64,000 nucleotides of DNA from Lutjanus erythropterus (Eukaryota > Chordata > Actinopteri > Lutjaniformes > Lutjanidae), in NCBI GenBank assembly GCA_020091685.1, contig CM034594.1, positions 40,680,015-40,744,014 of the forward strand, written 5' to 3'. The notes under the pieces were generated by a model. The model had not been told where the DNA came from. It saw only the letters and a program-made list of their open reading frames with translations, and made no database searches. Each line of letters opens with the position of its first letter. The first letter of the stretch is position 1. A program made the translations under genes and the position numbers. Below are positions 45,325-56,640 of this stretch, in pieces.

Positions 45325-45670
45325 ATGAGACAACTCAAAATTTCAAGCCAACTCGCTGTAATAGATTTCTGAGCTTTGAATCAAACTCAAACTCTAAATT
45401 TAAAGCCAATTAATAATCTTTGAGATTATTTACTTTTCTTCTTTAGAAAAACTTGTCAAACAAAAATTGTATTTCCACAATTGTTTAAAATTGAACCTGA
45501 TTTGTCATTATTTGAGTGCTTGAAATTTTAATGATTTTAGTTAGGATTTTATTAAAATATTAAACATTACTGACTTTAACTTTGACAAGTTTAAAAGTTT
45601 TAGATTTTGATGTGATTTTATATTTTTGGGAGGGTTTCTAAAATTCGAAGATTGAAGTTCATATAAGTTA
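45325..45670. repeat. AACTCAAAATTT-type MITE, diverged copy
   Basis: GAGACAACTCAAAATTTCAAG, AATCAAACTCAAACTC and the T-rich right half resemble the better-preserved copy at 58556-58904. Ends are not sharp. Confidence 0.5.
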
Positions 45671-45988
45671 ATATCAGTAAACAGATATGCAAATCTGAAA
45701 TACCTTATAAAGGGTGTACTGCAGACATAAATCTTAAATTTTGCAGAATTTCTTATGTAGTTGGTGACCCAAATAAAATCTCCTGTGACCCACCTGTAGG
45801 TCACAACCTAGTCTCTGGGAATGACTGCTGTACAGGGCTCATGGTGAGTCAAATTAAAATGCTCTTGGAACACTTGTAGGCCATATAAATATAATATGAA
45901 CTAACCCTTAGCTATAAAGAAACAAAGGCTATCAAAAACTTTGAGAAACATTAATCCGTCTCATCCATGCATTTCAGAGTGTCCAGGA

Positions 45989-46029
45989 GCCACTATCATA
46001 TGCATCAACACAATGCATATGATAGTGGC
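45989..46029. repeat. Perfect 17-bp inverted repeat with 7-base spacer
   Basis: GCCACTATCATATGCAT (45989-46005) is exactly complementary to ATGCATATGATAGTGGC (46013-46029). The spacer is CAACACA. No transposon ends or genes are recognised next to it. Confidence 0.95.
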
Positions 46030-49000
46030 ATAAACACGGCAGTGCATGTCTGCACACAGTAGGTGTAGATGAGCAAAAAAAAAGGTGAGGAAAAAAGAGA
46101 GCGCCAGTGGCTGCACTCAGAGCAGACAGGTGTTGGCTATCAGAGCAGAGGGATTAAAGTTTAGGAGTGAAGTTGTCTGGTGGCAGTAAATGTACAGTTT
46201 GCCCATGAATAAACATTGCAGAAAAAGTTCAAGAAGTTCATATGATACAGCTGCTGGGTGAAGGCCCTATAGGACCTGATGACACAGTGCACACCTACAT
46301 ATACCTACATAGCCAGCTAATTTAACCACTGTGACTGTAGGATTGTTTGTCATCCAAACTGATGTGACATTTGCAGGGACGCAAGTTGTTTGTACCTCTA
46401 TAGTGCTATAGTATTGTGACTTTCGACAGTGGTATACACCGTATATTAAATGATCCATCCATTTATTCCAATAAAAATGGCTTTACTAGTTCACACAACA
46501 GAAAGGTTTCTCCTGTTATGCTTTGTCCGAGTGTTATGCATTAATTAATTAAGTTATATCAGTGTACAGATATGAGAAACATAGTTTGTTGCTTTACAAA
46601 AATAAATGAACCAACTGTAGCAACAAATGCAGCAGTTTTTCTGATGTTCACAAGCATCTCTGTTCCTGGATCCAAAGAAATAGTCTTTTTCCGTGGCCAC
46701 AGTACTGCATAGCCTCCTCAAGCCGTTCAGAGGTGAGCTGTGATCAGTGTGGCTCACAGAAGAGGATAACCTCGCTGACCCCTGCTATTGTTCTCCTGCC
46801 TGGCAGCAGAGCTGTCTGGGACCAACCCATGACTGCTCCCTGAACCAAAGCCTTGTCTTGCTCTAAACTGATTGGCTCAACACAGAGTGCTGGCGACTAG
46901 AAACAAGGTGCTATTCTCAAATGTCTTGCTATATTCAGCTTTCAGTGTTTTTGCAGTTTATTCCTGAATCTCTGTGCTTTTGTTGCACTCTCCTTGTGGA
47001 TGGCTGCCCTATCACATCAAGTTTGACATTAAGCAAGTCACTAACTTTGTCTGCTATTTAGGGCTGGGTATTCTTTAAAAAGTAACAACACCAGTACACT
47101 AAAAGGATTGTATAAAGGAAAAAGGGAATATTCCTTCTAAACACATTAGAAAACAGTTGGAGAAAATGTGAAAACACTGTACTATGAGGTACTGAATTGT
47201 ACAATTAGGTCGTTTAACTGTTGTTCACAATTTCTGTGCTTAGAAACCTGAAACCAGACCTGAAATATGGCTTAGAGACGTGCCAGAGCCATGGTCCCCC
47301 AACACTATATAAACCACATGAACCGACATACCTACGACAGCAGTTCACTTCAGCTCACTTCAGTTCCAACAACCCGACACAGAGGGAAAAAAACATCCTG
47401 TCACCGTCCCCTGGCTCTGGTGGCTCAACATGTCTGCACATGTCCAATAAAGCTGCTAGACAGGGCGTCCATGTTCCAGGTGGTTTTCAGATCGTAGTGG
47501 TGTTTGACACAGAAAGAGTGGAGCAGATACACCCCTGGCTTTTCAGAGCAGAGCTCATGATTTTGAGGCCAAAATTTATAGAGAGATTTTTTTTATTTAA
47601 TCATTCAAATTTGGCCGGGTGGTTAATAACACGTTTCTGTAGTGTGACAAACTCAGAAAACACATTCTTTATTGCTTTACACTGACTTTAAAACTAAAGT
47701 AGCAAGTCTGTTTCATGTTTTGCCTCATTGTTGACTTGTGAAAACCCTGACTTGTGACTTTAATGATGGCAAACGAATCATTTCAATGTATTTGGCCACA
47801 CAACAAACTGCCCCTCCAGTGTGATTTATGATCCAAAATAACAGGCTCATTTGTAAGTAATGATAGGCATTAAAATCCCCTCTAGAACATTTCAGTCTCA
47901 TTCTCAATCTGCTTCTCACAGAGAACAATAGGACATGTTAAGGTTCCCGCCCACATAATAATGGCCACATTCTCTGAAAGTCTGTTTTTTTTAAGATTTT
48001 TCACAGTCTGAAGTGTAACACAAAACGCTTGTGTTGTGAAGACTTTCCCGGGGCTGTTTCATTGACATACTGGGCCTCTACATGTCTGAGTGGCTTTAGA
48101 CAAGGCTTTTACCAGTTTGCAGCCATTATGAGTGTTCGGTCAATCAGTCAGCCAGTTCACAGCTGTCTTACCTTTGACGGGCAGCTAGAAACTGAAGCCT
48201 TACAGTATTTTGGCTTCTTCTCAGAGCCTTTTTGTCCCTTGGCTCAGTGAGATGAAGTCCTGGCTGGCTGACTAAAAGAGGAATGTTTTGGCCTGTCAGT
48301 GGGATCAATTCAGCCCCCCTGTCTGATTGTCACTTCTGTGAAGTTTAATAATTGCTTTGCCTTAAGCTATGTTTTTCTCACCGCTCTCTTCCCATCCACT
48401 AAGGACAGTAGAGCTACTGTAGCATTTATCTGGAAAAACAAAGAACCTTTTTTCACACTGGCTTCTTAACTTCCCCCCAAACTGTCCTGCTATTGTTCTA
48501 ATTGTTGCAAATGTTTCTGTCAAATGTTCAATGGCTATAAAGTAGATCTATTTTCACACAAATCACACAAAGAATATTTTAATTTTAGCAAACAAAAATC
48601 TGTAATATATTTACTCTAATTTATCAAAAAATGACAGTGATATGCCATCAGAGATTTGAAAAACATACTAAATTGAAATACTGGCTTTTTCTGACAACAA
48701 ACTACAGCTGTGAGGTCCCCTTTGTATTTCCATTCCAGGCTGGAAGAGAAGAGGTAGAAATAGAAGAGAAGCTGAAATGACAAAGCATCAGGTTAGTTTG
48801 TGTTCATAGCCAGATTTTATTTGTGATAAAACAATGTATGTAATGACACAAGGCCATTTTAGGACTTGGGGAAAGTGCTTTTAATGCTGGCACACTTAAC
48901 ATTTATAGTGTTATTTTGTCGATATTATAATACATTTTGCAATGATAGCAATTCTGTTGGACTTTAAAAACAGTGTATATGCAAAGCAATTATGTACACA

Positions 49001-49269
49001 TACCTTTGCCTTTTTTTCCATTTTGCAATTGTTTTTTGCTCCAAATCATATGTTTTTATGGTCATGGTCATCTCATCGTTGGCTGCCTTTGTTCCACGTT
49101 TCAAATAAGGATTTTTTAAAATGTCAATTGAGTGAATGAATGGGAAATTCACTTCCAGAATAGGAGCTGCTGAAAAAAATGGGTGGTCACTGTTGAATTG
49201 AGCTCAGTACATTTATTAAGGAAAAAACAAGGGCTTTCACATTGCATTTAGTGGGCTATCCATAAGACT
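46030..49269. other. Long stretch without supported genes
   Basis: The 154-codon frame at 47221-47685 is the longest here; it has no recognisable domain, and its end crosses the dispersed block 47585-47700 that also occurs near 32030 and 38770. A TATATAAA at about 47308 is not backed by other promoter signs. Confidence 0.35.
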
Positions 49270-49615
49270 TTAACTTAGCCCCTTTTCACATATTGTTAAA
49301 CCAGGGTTAAGCTAAACACAAAGCTATATGATTCACACTAGCCCTGGGTTACATGTCTATTGGTACACCAACTGGTGTGAACATTTTATAATGTTTTGTG
49401 ACAACGCCGCTCTTTTAGCTCCGTTTCACACTGGCACTTTTTAACTCTGGGTTTAGTTGATTTTCTGAGGACAACCCCCAGACTCAGGGCTGACTCTACT
49501 TTGGAGTAGAGCCAGTAAGTCCTAGACTAAAGTTTGGGTTAGCCCACCTGGGAATGTTCCAGGATTGTGCCAGTGAGAAAGCTTTCTTAGCCATGGGCAG
49601 TGTGAAATGGCCTGT
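49270..49615 (+). repeat. GGGTTAGCCC-type MITE, copy 1
   Basis: The words TTTAACTCTGGGTTTAGTTGATTTTC, GGGTTAGCCCACC, CCAGGATTGTGCCAGTG and TGTGAAAT occur here. The copy at 53578-53905 has them in the same order on the - strand. Both ends carry TTCACA/TGTGAAA words, an inverted-repeat arrangement. Confidence 0.7.
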
Positions 49616-50229
49616 ATATACTGCATGGTGATGATTTCTCTACAAAATATAATTTATGTTCTTTCTAAAAATCTTATGTTGACTTATTGGGTGCACAGAT
49701 GAGGCACAAATATAACACTATAGATGTTTACTGTAGGGAAATTTCACAAATAATCAGGTTGACTGAACTCATGATCCCTAAATGAAACTCAATGTGTGAT
49801 CCAAATAAACACTAACTTTTCCCCAGCACATAAAAGCACACACAATAACTGACTTTTATATTACATCATCTCCCGAGGTAGAAATGATCGTCACCGAGAT
49901 CATGACCCGCTGTGTGACAAGATGTGTAAAGAATGTGGTCATAGCAGTGCCACAAGCACGCTCTCATTCCTTGGGTTAATGGTGTGGATGTAGAGCAGTC
50001 TACCTCTGGCCCATAAGGGGCAGGTGGTAGCTGTAAAATCCAACCGCTAAACTCCCCCCTGCTGTTTACTGGCGCAGCAGGCAAGGCCAGGCACAAGCCC
50101 TGCGCTGATTGTACATCAATACTCGCCTATACGACAGGTAATCTCTACCAGCTGCTGTCATTCATGCCAACGTGAGCATGAGATTGAATAGAGCTACCAT
50201 GAACAACATGAACAAAGTATGTTGAGGCA

Positions 50230-50232
<3 letters not shown>
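49616..50232. other. Unannotated stretch
   Basis: No supported gene before the CA tract. Confidence 0.4.

Positions 50233-50296
<64 letters not shown>
50233..50296. repeat. (CA)n microsatellite, 32 units
   Basis: Uninterrupted CA run of 64 bases, likely polymorphic in length. Confidence 0.97.
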
Positions 50297-50298
<2 letters not shown>

Positions 50299-50901
50299 GT
50301 GGCTGCTTGGATGAAATCCAGGCACAAAGAGCTTGTTCTAGTCTGGGCTCTGCTTTGAGGAAGTTACACTCAGACACTAATTGTTAGAGATTTACAAGGA
50401 GCAATATAATTGATTGACTTAATTTAACACAGTGTGAATGGTCATTTCTCACTCACTCTGTAAAATGTTGCTCCAGGTGGATCAGGTGGCAACTCTGTCC
50501 CTAGAGGCAGAGCCTAGTTAAAGCAGGTCTGTGGAGACTACACACGTATGGTACCATTATTTCTCCAGCACTAAGAGACCTCTGACAGGAACCAGAGTCA
50601 CATTATTCTTATTATACAGCTTAAAAGCCTTTTTATGGATCCAGTAGACTCATTGTATAGTAAAAGCTATTATCTACTAGAGAAAGTACTACTCGACCAA
50701 CATCTGGAGGTTCTTAAAAGGATAGTTGTGATTATTTGATAGAAGGTTGTATGAGATAGTTATCCATAGTCAATGTATTTCCTACAGTATATGCTGTTCA
50801 GCACACCCCCAGTTTGAAGTACCAGCATGGAAACTAAGCAATAAACTGCTGTGGAGAGGGTTGGGAACAAAAGCTTTAGCCACTGAAAAAAGCCCATTAA
50901 T
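50297..50901. other. Unannotated stretch
   Basis: Nothing supported before the hAT left end. Confidence 0.4.
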
Positions 50902-51504
50902 CAGTGGTGGACAAAGTACTCAACCCCAGTACTTGAGTATAGATACTCCTGGCCAAATATTACTCAACTACAAGTGAAAGTTGCTCAGTCAAAATTTTAC
51001 TTGAGTTAAAGTACTAGAGTACTTGGTTTTAAAATTACTTAAGTATTCAAAAGTACATGTTTTTAAAAAATACTTCTTACTTCTACTTATTCAAAAGTAC
51101 AAATTACAGTACAAGTACATTTTCTAATATCAATACATGCTGTATTGTTTGAACCTTGTAACTCTCTGAAACCACCTGATGATGCTCTGATGCTTGTAGA
51201 ACCACTCTGATACACAAAGACTATAGAAACACCTATAAAAACTTCAACATAGAAATACAATCAAAAACAAAAAGGACAGCTGTTGTCATTTTCTGATGTA
51301 ACTGTATTAAAATCACATCATTAAATTAGATTGAAGTCGACTGTAAGGATTTCTCCAAGTCTGTTAAATAACTGAGATTTCTGTCTGGTTTCAGAGGCAG
51401 TATATGTACATGAATTATGTGGTATTTTTCACCCTGATAAAAACAATCCAACTTTAAAATCTACCTGGAATAATGAATAATTATAATAACATCTTGAGAT
51501 TTAA

Positions 51505-52685
51505 CCCTTTCATGCACATCAGCCACTACAGTGGACTCTATTGCATCGTCTTATACCCCTACACTTAGTGGAGGAAAGCCATTGTATATGCTATTTTTTT
51601 CCCCTCCAAACCAACATGGCCGACTGTCAGCCAGAAGAGCTGAGTTCCTCTGGAATATCAGTCCAATTCTTCTATTCTAGGAGAACCTTGCAGATAAAAA
51701 AAAATGTTTTAACATCAAGTAACATCTAAGGAGTCATGTCATTGTTAAATTTTCCAATCATTGATTTTAGATTGTGAGAAAATTTGAATTAATTATCTGT
51801 CCACTCACTAGCTATATTTCGACTACAATTCATACTTTTACTGTGACTGTTGTTCCTGAAAATACTTCATCTGCAGTAACTCTTTTGGGTGTAAATAAAT
51901 GTATTTATGTTATTAGAATGCAATTAGCTGTTTTTTGTATATCATTACATTTTGTAGTGGTCAAGAGCAGAGCGGGATAGGAAGCCCTACAAGATAGTGG
52001 AGCACATACAATCTGAGTCAAGTGAAGATGATGCTAGTGGCAGTGAGGATGAATGGCTGCCAGGAGAAGAAAAGAAAAGTTTATACACTGATAGGTGCAA
52101 ACACACTGAGGCACAGTAAATATTTCCTTCATGTTGCACACCACTAAACCTCGAGTCTCTGACATGATAGGACCTTGTCATAGTGCTACCCTACCCTCAG
52201 TTCAGAGGCTCTAATGAACAGACCAACTTTATGCCAATGGTGTGTGTTCTTTTTCCATATATTGATGTTATGGCAAGCTTTATAGTATTTTTAGCAAAGC
52301 TAACAGTAAAAACATTAATTATTGGATTTGAATCTCTATAGAAGAGTGAAATAGAGTATTCCAAAATTGCAGTTGCAATAATTGAAGTTATAATATTTTT
52401 TGTATGTATTTGATAGTTTTCAGATCATTTTATATTATTATATTCATTGGTTTGTCAAATACACACACTATTACTATGTTATTACTATATTATTATTAAT
52501 ACAGTATATTTTGAGTTTAGAACGAAAACGCATGTTGTCCACTCAAGTGAAAGTGAAAATATCGTTGAAAAATCTGGATAAAAAAAAAAAAAAGTTCAAA
52601 TCTTGTTTTTTCATGCCCTAAGAACAATACAAATTTGTAAGAAAAAAATCCTGACTGAGGTTGTCATAATTCATGCATGAAAGGG
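51505..52685 (+). mobile_element. piggyBac-type element, second family (CCCTTTCATGCA ends)
   Basis: TTAA lies on both sides (51501-51504 and 52686-52689), with termini CCCTTTCATGCA inverted. Length 1181 bp. It differs from the CCCTCCTATTATCC family elsewhere in the window. A frame from 51970 reads an acidic segment containing SESSEDDASGSEDEW, like the acidic N-terminal region of piggyBac transposases; it is followed by a stop at about 52120 and no catalytic domain. Confidence 0.82.
51970..52120 (+). pseudogene. piggyBac transposase N-terminal acidic remnant
   Basis: The frame begins ERDRKPYKIVEHI and continues SESSEDDASGSEDEW, then a basic stretch before a TAA near 52118. Many piggyBac-derived transposases start with a Ser/Asp/Glu-rich segment followed by a tryptophan of this kind. 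No ATG in frame is seen (TAG at 51955-51957), so the start exon is lost or was spliced. Similarity of acidic low-complexity sequence alone is weak; the TTAA element around it is the main support. Confidence 0.5.
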
Positions 52686-53100
52686 TTAACTTTGTCTTTC
52701 TCTACCCGTCACCATTACCTCTTTTTGTTTGAATGACAGAGGGAGAGCTTGCTTGTGCTTGTTAGTGCGCCTGGATGTATTTCTGCTTTTACATCAGTCC
52801 CATTTGAGAGGAGCTACTGTGATTGGTTTCTTTCTGTGAGGAACACATCATGTGACCAACTGTATTTTAGAAAAGAAAAAACACCAACAGCTGACTTCAA
52901 TGATGTGCTCAGTCAAAAAGTAACAACAACCTTCCTAGAAATGTAGTGGAGTCAAAAGTACAATATTTGTCTTTGAAATGTAGTGGAGTGAAAGTCAGAA
53001 GTTTCCAAAAAAAGAAATAGTCAAGTAAAGTACAGATACTCAAAAAATGTACTTAAGTACAGTACTCAAGTAAATGTACTTCGTTACTGTCCACCACTGA

Positions 53101-53127
53101 CATATATATATATATACATATATATAG
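53101..53127. repeat. (AT)n microsatellite
   Basis: CATATATATATATATACATATATATA directly at the right edge of the hAT. Confidence 0.9.
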
Positions 53128-53214
53128 TGACTTGTTACGCGCACAACTGACTTTGCAAACTTTCAGCAAAGGAGAAAACGTCAGAGGACTTTGACTTAGA
53201 AGAGGAACATCATT

Positions 53215-53571
53215 TCATTGCTGCCACTTGGGTGTGTGCAGATCAGGTCTGAGAGGCTACAGTTGACATTTAGGCTAAAAACATGGTGTAAATGGCGTCT
53301 TTTTGGGTCAAATTTTAATGTCACAGCCTACACACACTTGGATTACACCACACAAGCAGTATAGAGACATTTTGTGAGGGTTTTTTGTGTTCTTTTTTTA
53401 CATTTTAAAACTGGTCACCAGTCACTTCAATTGTACTGGATTTGGCTGCAACGCTGTTTTCCACTGAAGGTCCAGGAGTGTTTTGTGAACTGGAGATCTT
53501 CACCCATCCTCACATCAGCACAGGGCTGAGTAGATATTGAGTGAATTTTCATTTTTGGGGTGAACTATTGC
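53215..53571 (+). repeat. Kolobok-like MITE, right half only
   Basis: GGCTAAAAACATGGTGTAAAT, ACACAAGCAGTATAGAGACA, AAACTGGTCACCAGTCACTTC and the end TTTTTGGGGTGAACTATTGC match the right half of the complete element at 28641-29224. A TTAA (53572-53575) follows. The left half is absent. Confidence 0.75.
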
Positions 53572-53577
53572 TTTAAT

Positions 53578-53905
53578 GGCTTTTCACACTGCATTTGGCC
53601 TCAAGTTAAGAGAGCAGTTAGCCCCAGGCTAAGGGAGCTGTTAGCTTAGGGCTAAAAGAGCTTTCACACTGGCACAATCCTGGCACACTCCAAAGTGGGC
53701 TAACCCCAATTTAGCCTAGGGCTAACTGACCCTGCTCTGGAGCAGGGTTTGCCCTGAGTGTCTGGGGTTAATCCCTGAAAATCAACTAAACCCAGGGCTA
53801 AAAGCTGACCGTGTGAAAGGGGGCTAAAAATTCTAAAAAGTTAACGGAAAACACGTGTGTGGAGGCTTTAACCCAGAGTTAGAAGAAGGGCAGTGTGAAG
53901 AGAGT
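53578..53905 (-). repeat. GGGTTAGCCC-type MITE, copy 2 (inverted)
   Basis: This is homologous to 49270-49615 in the opposite orientation, including CACACTGGCACAATCCTGG, GTGGGCTAACCCCAATTTAG and AAAATCAACTAAACCC. It starts directly after the Kolobok-like half element. Confidence 0.7.
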
Positions 53906-56057
53906 TACAAATGATTTACTGATGACAGCTGACTCAGGTTAATGTTCTGTCTTACTAATGCTTAACCTCAGCATAGCTTATAATACCATCGACCACACCA
54001 TCCTAATTAAAAAAACAGAGTTTACATTATATTACATAAGTAAAAGTTTTGTTTTTTTTACTGGGCAAATCTGTTGAAGTCCGATGTTTAAATCCTTCAT
54101 AATGTCATAATATCTGGTGAAAAGAGATGCAATCCTTGTAGTTACAGAGGCTTGAATTTCCCAAAGCGTGCAAAGTCCCTAACAGGGATTGCAGTGAAAA
54201 TCTATCGCATGTGGGCCATACTGATCAAAGTGCATTATAGCAATAAGGTACACACCTGTATCAATGATCTTGGTGAAACTGGATCATACTTTATGGAGAA
54301 AATGTTTTCTAGGTTCCCCTCTGAGGTCCTCTGGATGCTCTGCCTCCATACGGACGATGGACAGAAAGTTTTACTTGTTGCTAAAGTAAGTCTTCAGCTC
54401 AGCTCAGAGCACCGGTGGATTGTTGGTATTTACACTGGAAGCAAATAAGCTTTAGACCACCAGGATGAGGAGATTTCCTGGCCCGGGGCAACCAGGGAAG
54501 GCTGATGGGGGTGAAGTTGGTGTCATGCCAAAACTGGATCTGGGCAAGAACCAGGCTCAGCCCTTAATGCTATGGGCATTATGGCAGAGGCAAAGAGACA
54601 GAAGAGAACATTGATGGCAGAGGCTAAGAAGAGACAAAGAGAGTGACTGAGCAAGAGGCCTCAGGATAACAATAAATCTCCTACTACCTTTTAGTTGTTG
54701 GACAGAACTTCCTAAAGTAAAAGTCTTCAAGACAGTATGAACCTGCAGTCAATCTCCTTTTCCATCATTTCAGTCATCTTCTCTTCTTCATGTCCACCAT
54801 CCCTTTCAGTGCAGAAGCAAACAAAGGAAGAAGATTGTTGTACCATGGACCAGCACTTGTTGTAGCATGGCACTGTTTTGTCCAGGCAATCAGCAACACC
54901 CCCAAGGAAAGAACGACTTGTTCGATCTGTTTATGACCTCAGAGAAATATAAAGTATGTCAGCGGCAAATTTGATACAAGTCTATTTGCTGAAGCAGTAA
55001 TACATAATTACACATTTTTGAGAAGTTTCTAAGGCACAAGTAGAGACCTAAGTGTGTGAGTGGGCCCAGAGAGTCAAATATGGGAAACTACAGTCATGAA
55101 AGTCAAGTGTGAAGATTTGGGCGGAAACCCAAAGAGTTGGTGAAGGGAAAACTTTCACTGTGGAAACATTTTCACTGATGAAATTAGTGTCATTGTTTGA
55201 TTTGCAACAATAAGTTGTTATTTTGTTCCTGACAACCACAAGACCAGCACCAGCTGGGCTCTGACATCCTCACAGCTAAATTGCCTCATGTCTTATGAGG
55301 TGACTCAGCCACCATAAAACAGAAAATAACAGAGAAACTGGGCCTGGAGGAGGAGAGGGATGATGAGATAGGAGCCTGGATGGAGAAAGAGAAAGGGTTG
55401 GGTGGGGTAAGGAGGAACACAGACGCAGAGTTAGATGGTGATACAGCAGTAAAGTAAGAAAGGAGGAAGAGCCATAGTATGTGCATCAGTATAAGCTTTT
55501 TTCCTGAAACAGGTAAGGAGCGCATGGAGAACCACAGAACCAGACAGCCACACTTTCTTTCTTGTTTTCTCATTATACATGCTTATTACAGCAGTCAGTG
55601 GAAAAAATTATACATGACTGTTAATGACATGACAATATGAATAATATAATGTTACCCTTTTTTAAGTGTTAGATACAAAAGGTTGTTTTTTTTTTAAATC
55701 CCTGGTTTTCGTCTAGTTTCATTTAAGTTAAATGGGACGTTTCTTGAATGGACTTTTAGTAACGGTGTCATTTCCATTTAACATCTTTCCCCGTTGCTTC
55801 ACTGTTTTCTGTCTTTCTCACCCCGAGTGTGACTTACATCAAACAGGCTGTCACATGAACAAGGCCAATGACGTTACTGTCTGACACAGAATTAAAAAAG
55901 GGGTCAGTGAACACGCCAGAAAACAGAGCTGCTGTATGGCTGTCGCACACGTCGAGACTGTGCCACAGTGCCAACCAGCTGTTTTGGTAATCTTCCATCC
56001 ATCTATGTTTGTTGAGTGTCTGTAAAAAGGACTCTGCAAATCTCTGACAACCAATAG
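53906..56057. other. Long stretch without supported genes
   Basis: Frames at 54152-54448 and 55286-55573 (about 95 codons each) resemble no family known to me and lack supporting splice or codon patterns. Nothing else is recognised. Confidence 0.35.
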
Positions 56058-56640
56058 TGGCAGAAGTGCACACATTCTTTACTCAAGTAGAAGTACAGAT
56101 ACTTGTGTAAAATTAGAAAAAAATTTTGTCCTCTGGAGGACACGTGTGCAAAGCTGACTGAACCTCACCTTTTCTCCACAGTCAAGTCGCTGTCTCTGTC
56201 TGCTATGTCCTGCTACATCTTTTTATGTCTTGTTATGTCTTTTATGCATTTTCATATTGTTTCATTGTTTAAGTCTTGCTGTCATGACCTTTTTGTCTTA
56301 GGTGTTTTTTGTCTCATTATGTCTTTTTTTCTCTTGTTAATGTCTTTTAGGTGTTTTTGTCTTTTTTGTATTGTGTTGTTTTGGCTTGTCCCTTCTTTTT
56401 GTGTCTTGTTATATCTTTTAGGTGTTTTTTTTGTCTTGTAGCATCTTTTTTGTCTTGTTTTCATCGTGTTGTGTCTGGCGTGCATAATATGCACTGATGG
56501 ATACACCAAATCGTCTTTTCTATTATTTTATTCTATATTCTTTATTCTATTTTTTCTATTATCGTTCCATCCATTTAGGTTGAAATCAGTCTTGAAGTAT
56601 TTGTACTTAGTTACTTCCCAGTAATCATAACAACAATATC
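56058..56640 (+). repeat. hAT-like family with variable internal array, copy C
   Basis: AGTGGCAGAAGTGCACACATTC, ACTCAAGTAGAAGTACAG, CTGAACCTCACCTTTTCTCC, then an array of GTCTTGTTATGTCTTTT units (about 56215-56470), then GCACTGATGGATACACC, CCATTTAGGTTGAAATCAG and TACTTAGTTACTTCCCAG. The far end reversed (CTGGGAAGTAACTAAGTAC) resembles a hAT terminus. Confidence 0.72.

Larger units (their letters stand above)
50902..53099. mobile_element. hAT element with CAGTGGTGG ends, hosting a piggyBac
   Basis: The left end is CAGTGGTGGACAAAGTACTC. The right end reversed is CAGTGGTGGACAGTAACGAAG. The interior near both ends has AAGTACTTGAGTA-type words facing each other. The flanking octamers CCATTAAT and ACATATAT match at five of eight positions only, and the right side is an AT microsatellite that may have changed. 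No hAT transposase is found. A separate TTAA element (51505-52685) sits inside; without it the hAT would be about 1.0 kb. Confidence 0.83.

Noticed and set aside
47221-47685. 154-codon frame downstream of which a TATATAAA-containing segment occurs
   Set aside because: The TATA-like word lies inside the frame rather than upstream, no domain is recognised, and the 3' part overlaps a dispersed repeat.
55286-55573. 95-codon - frame with a hydrophobic middle as a secreted or membrane protein
   Set aside because: No family similarity, no splice context and ordinary intergenic composition; length is compatible with chance.
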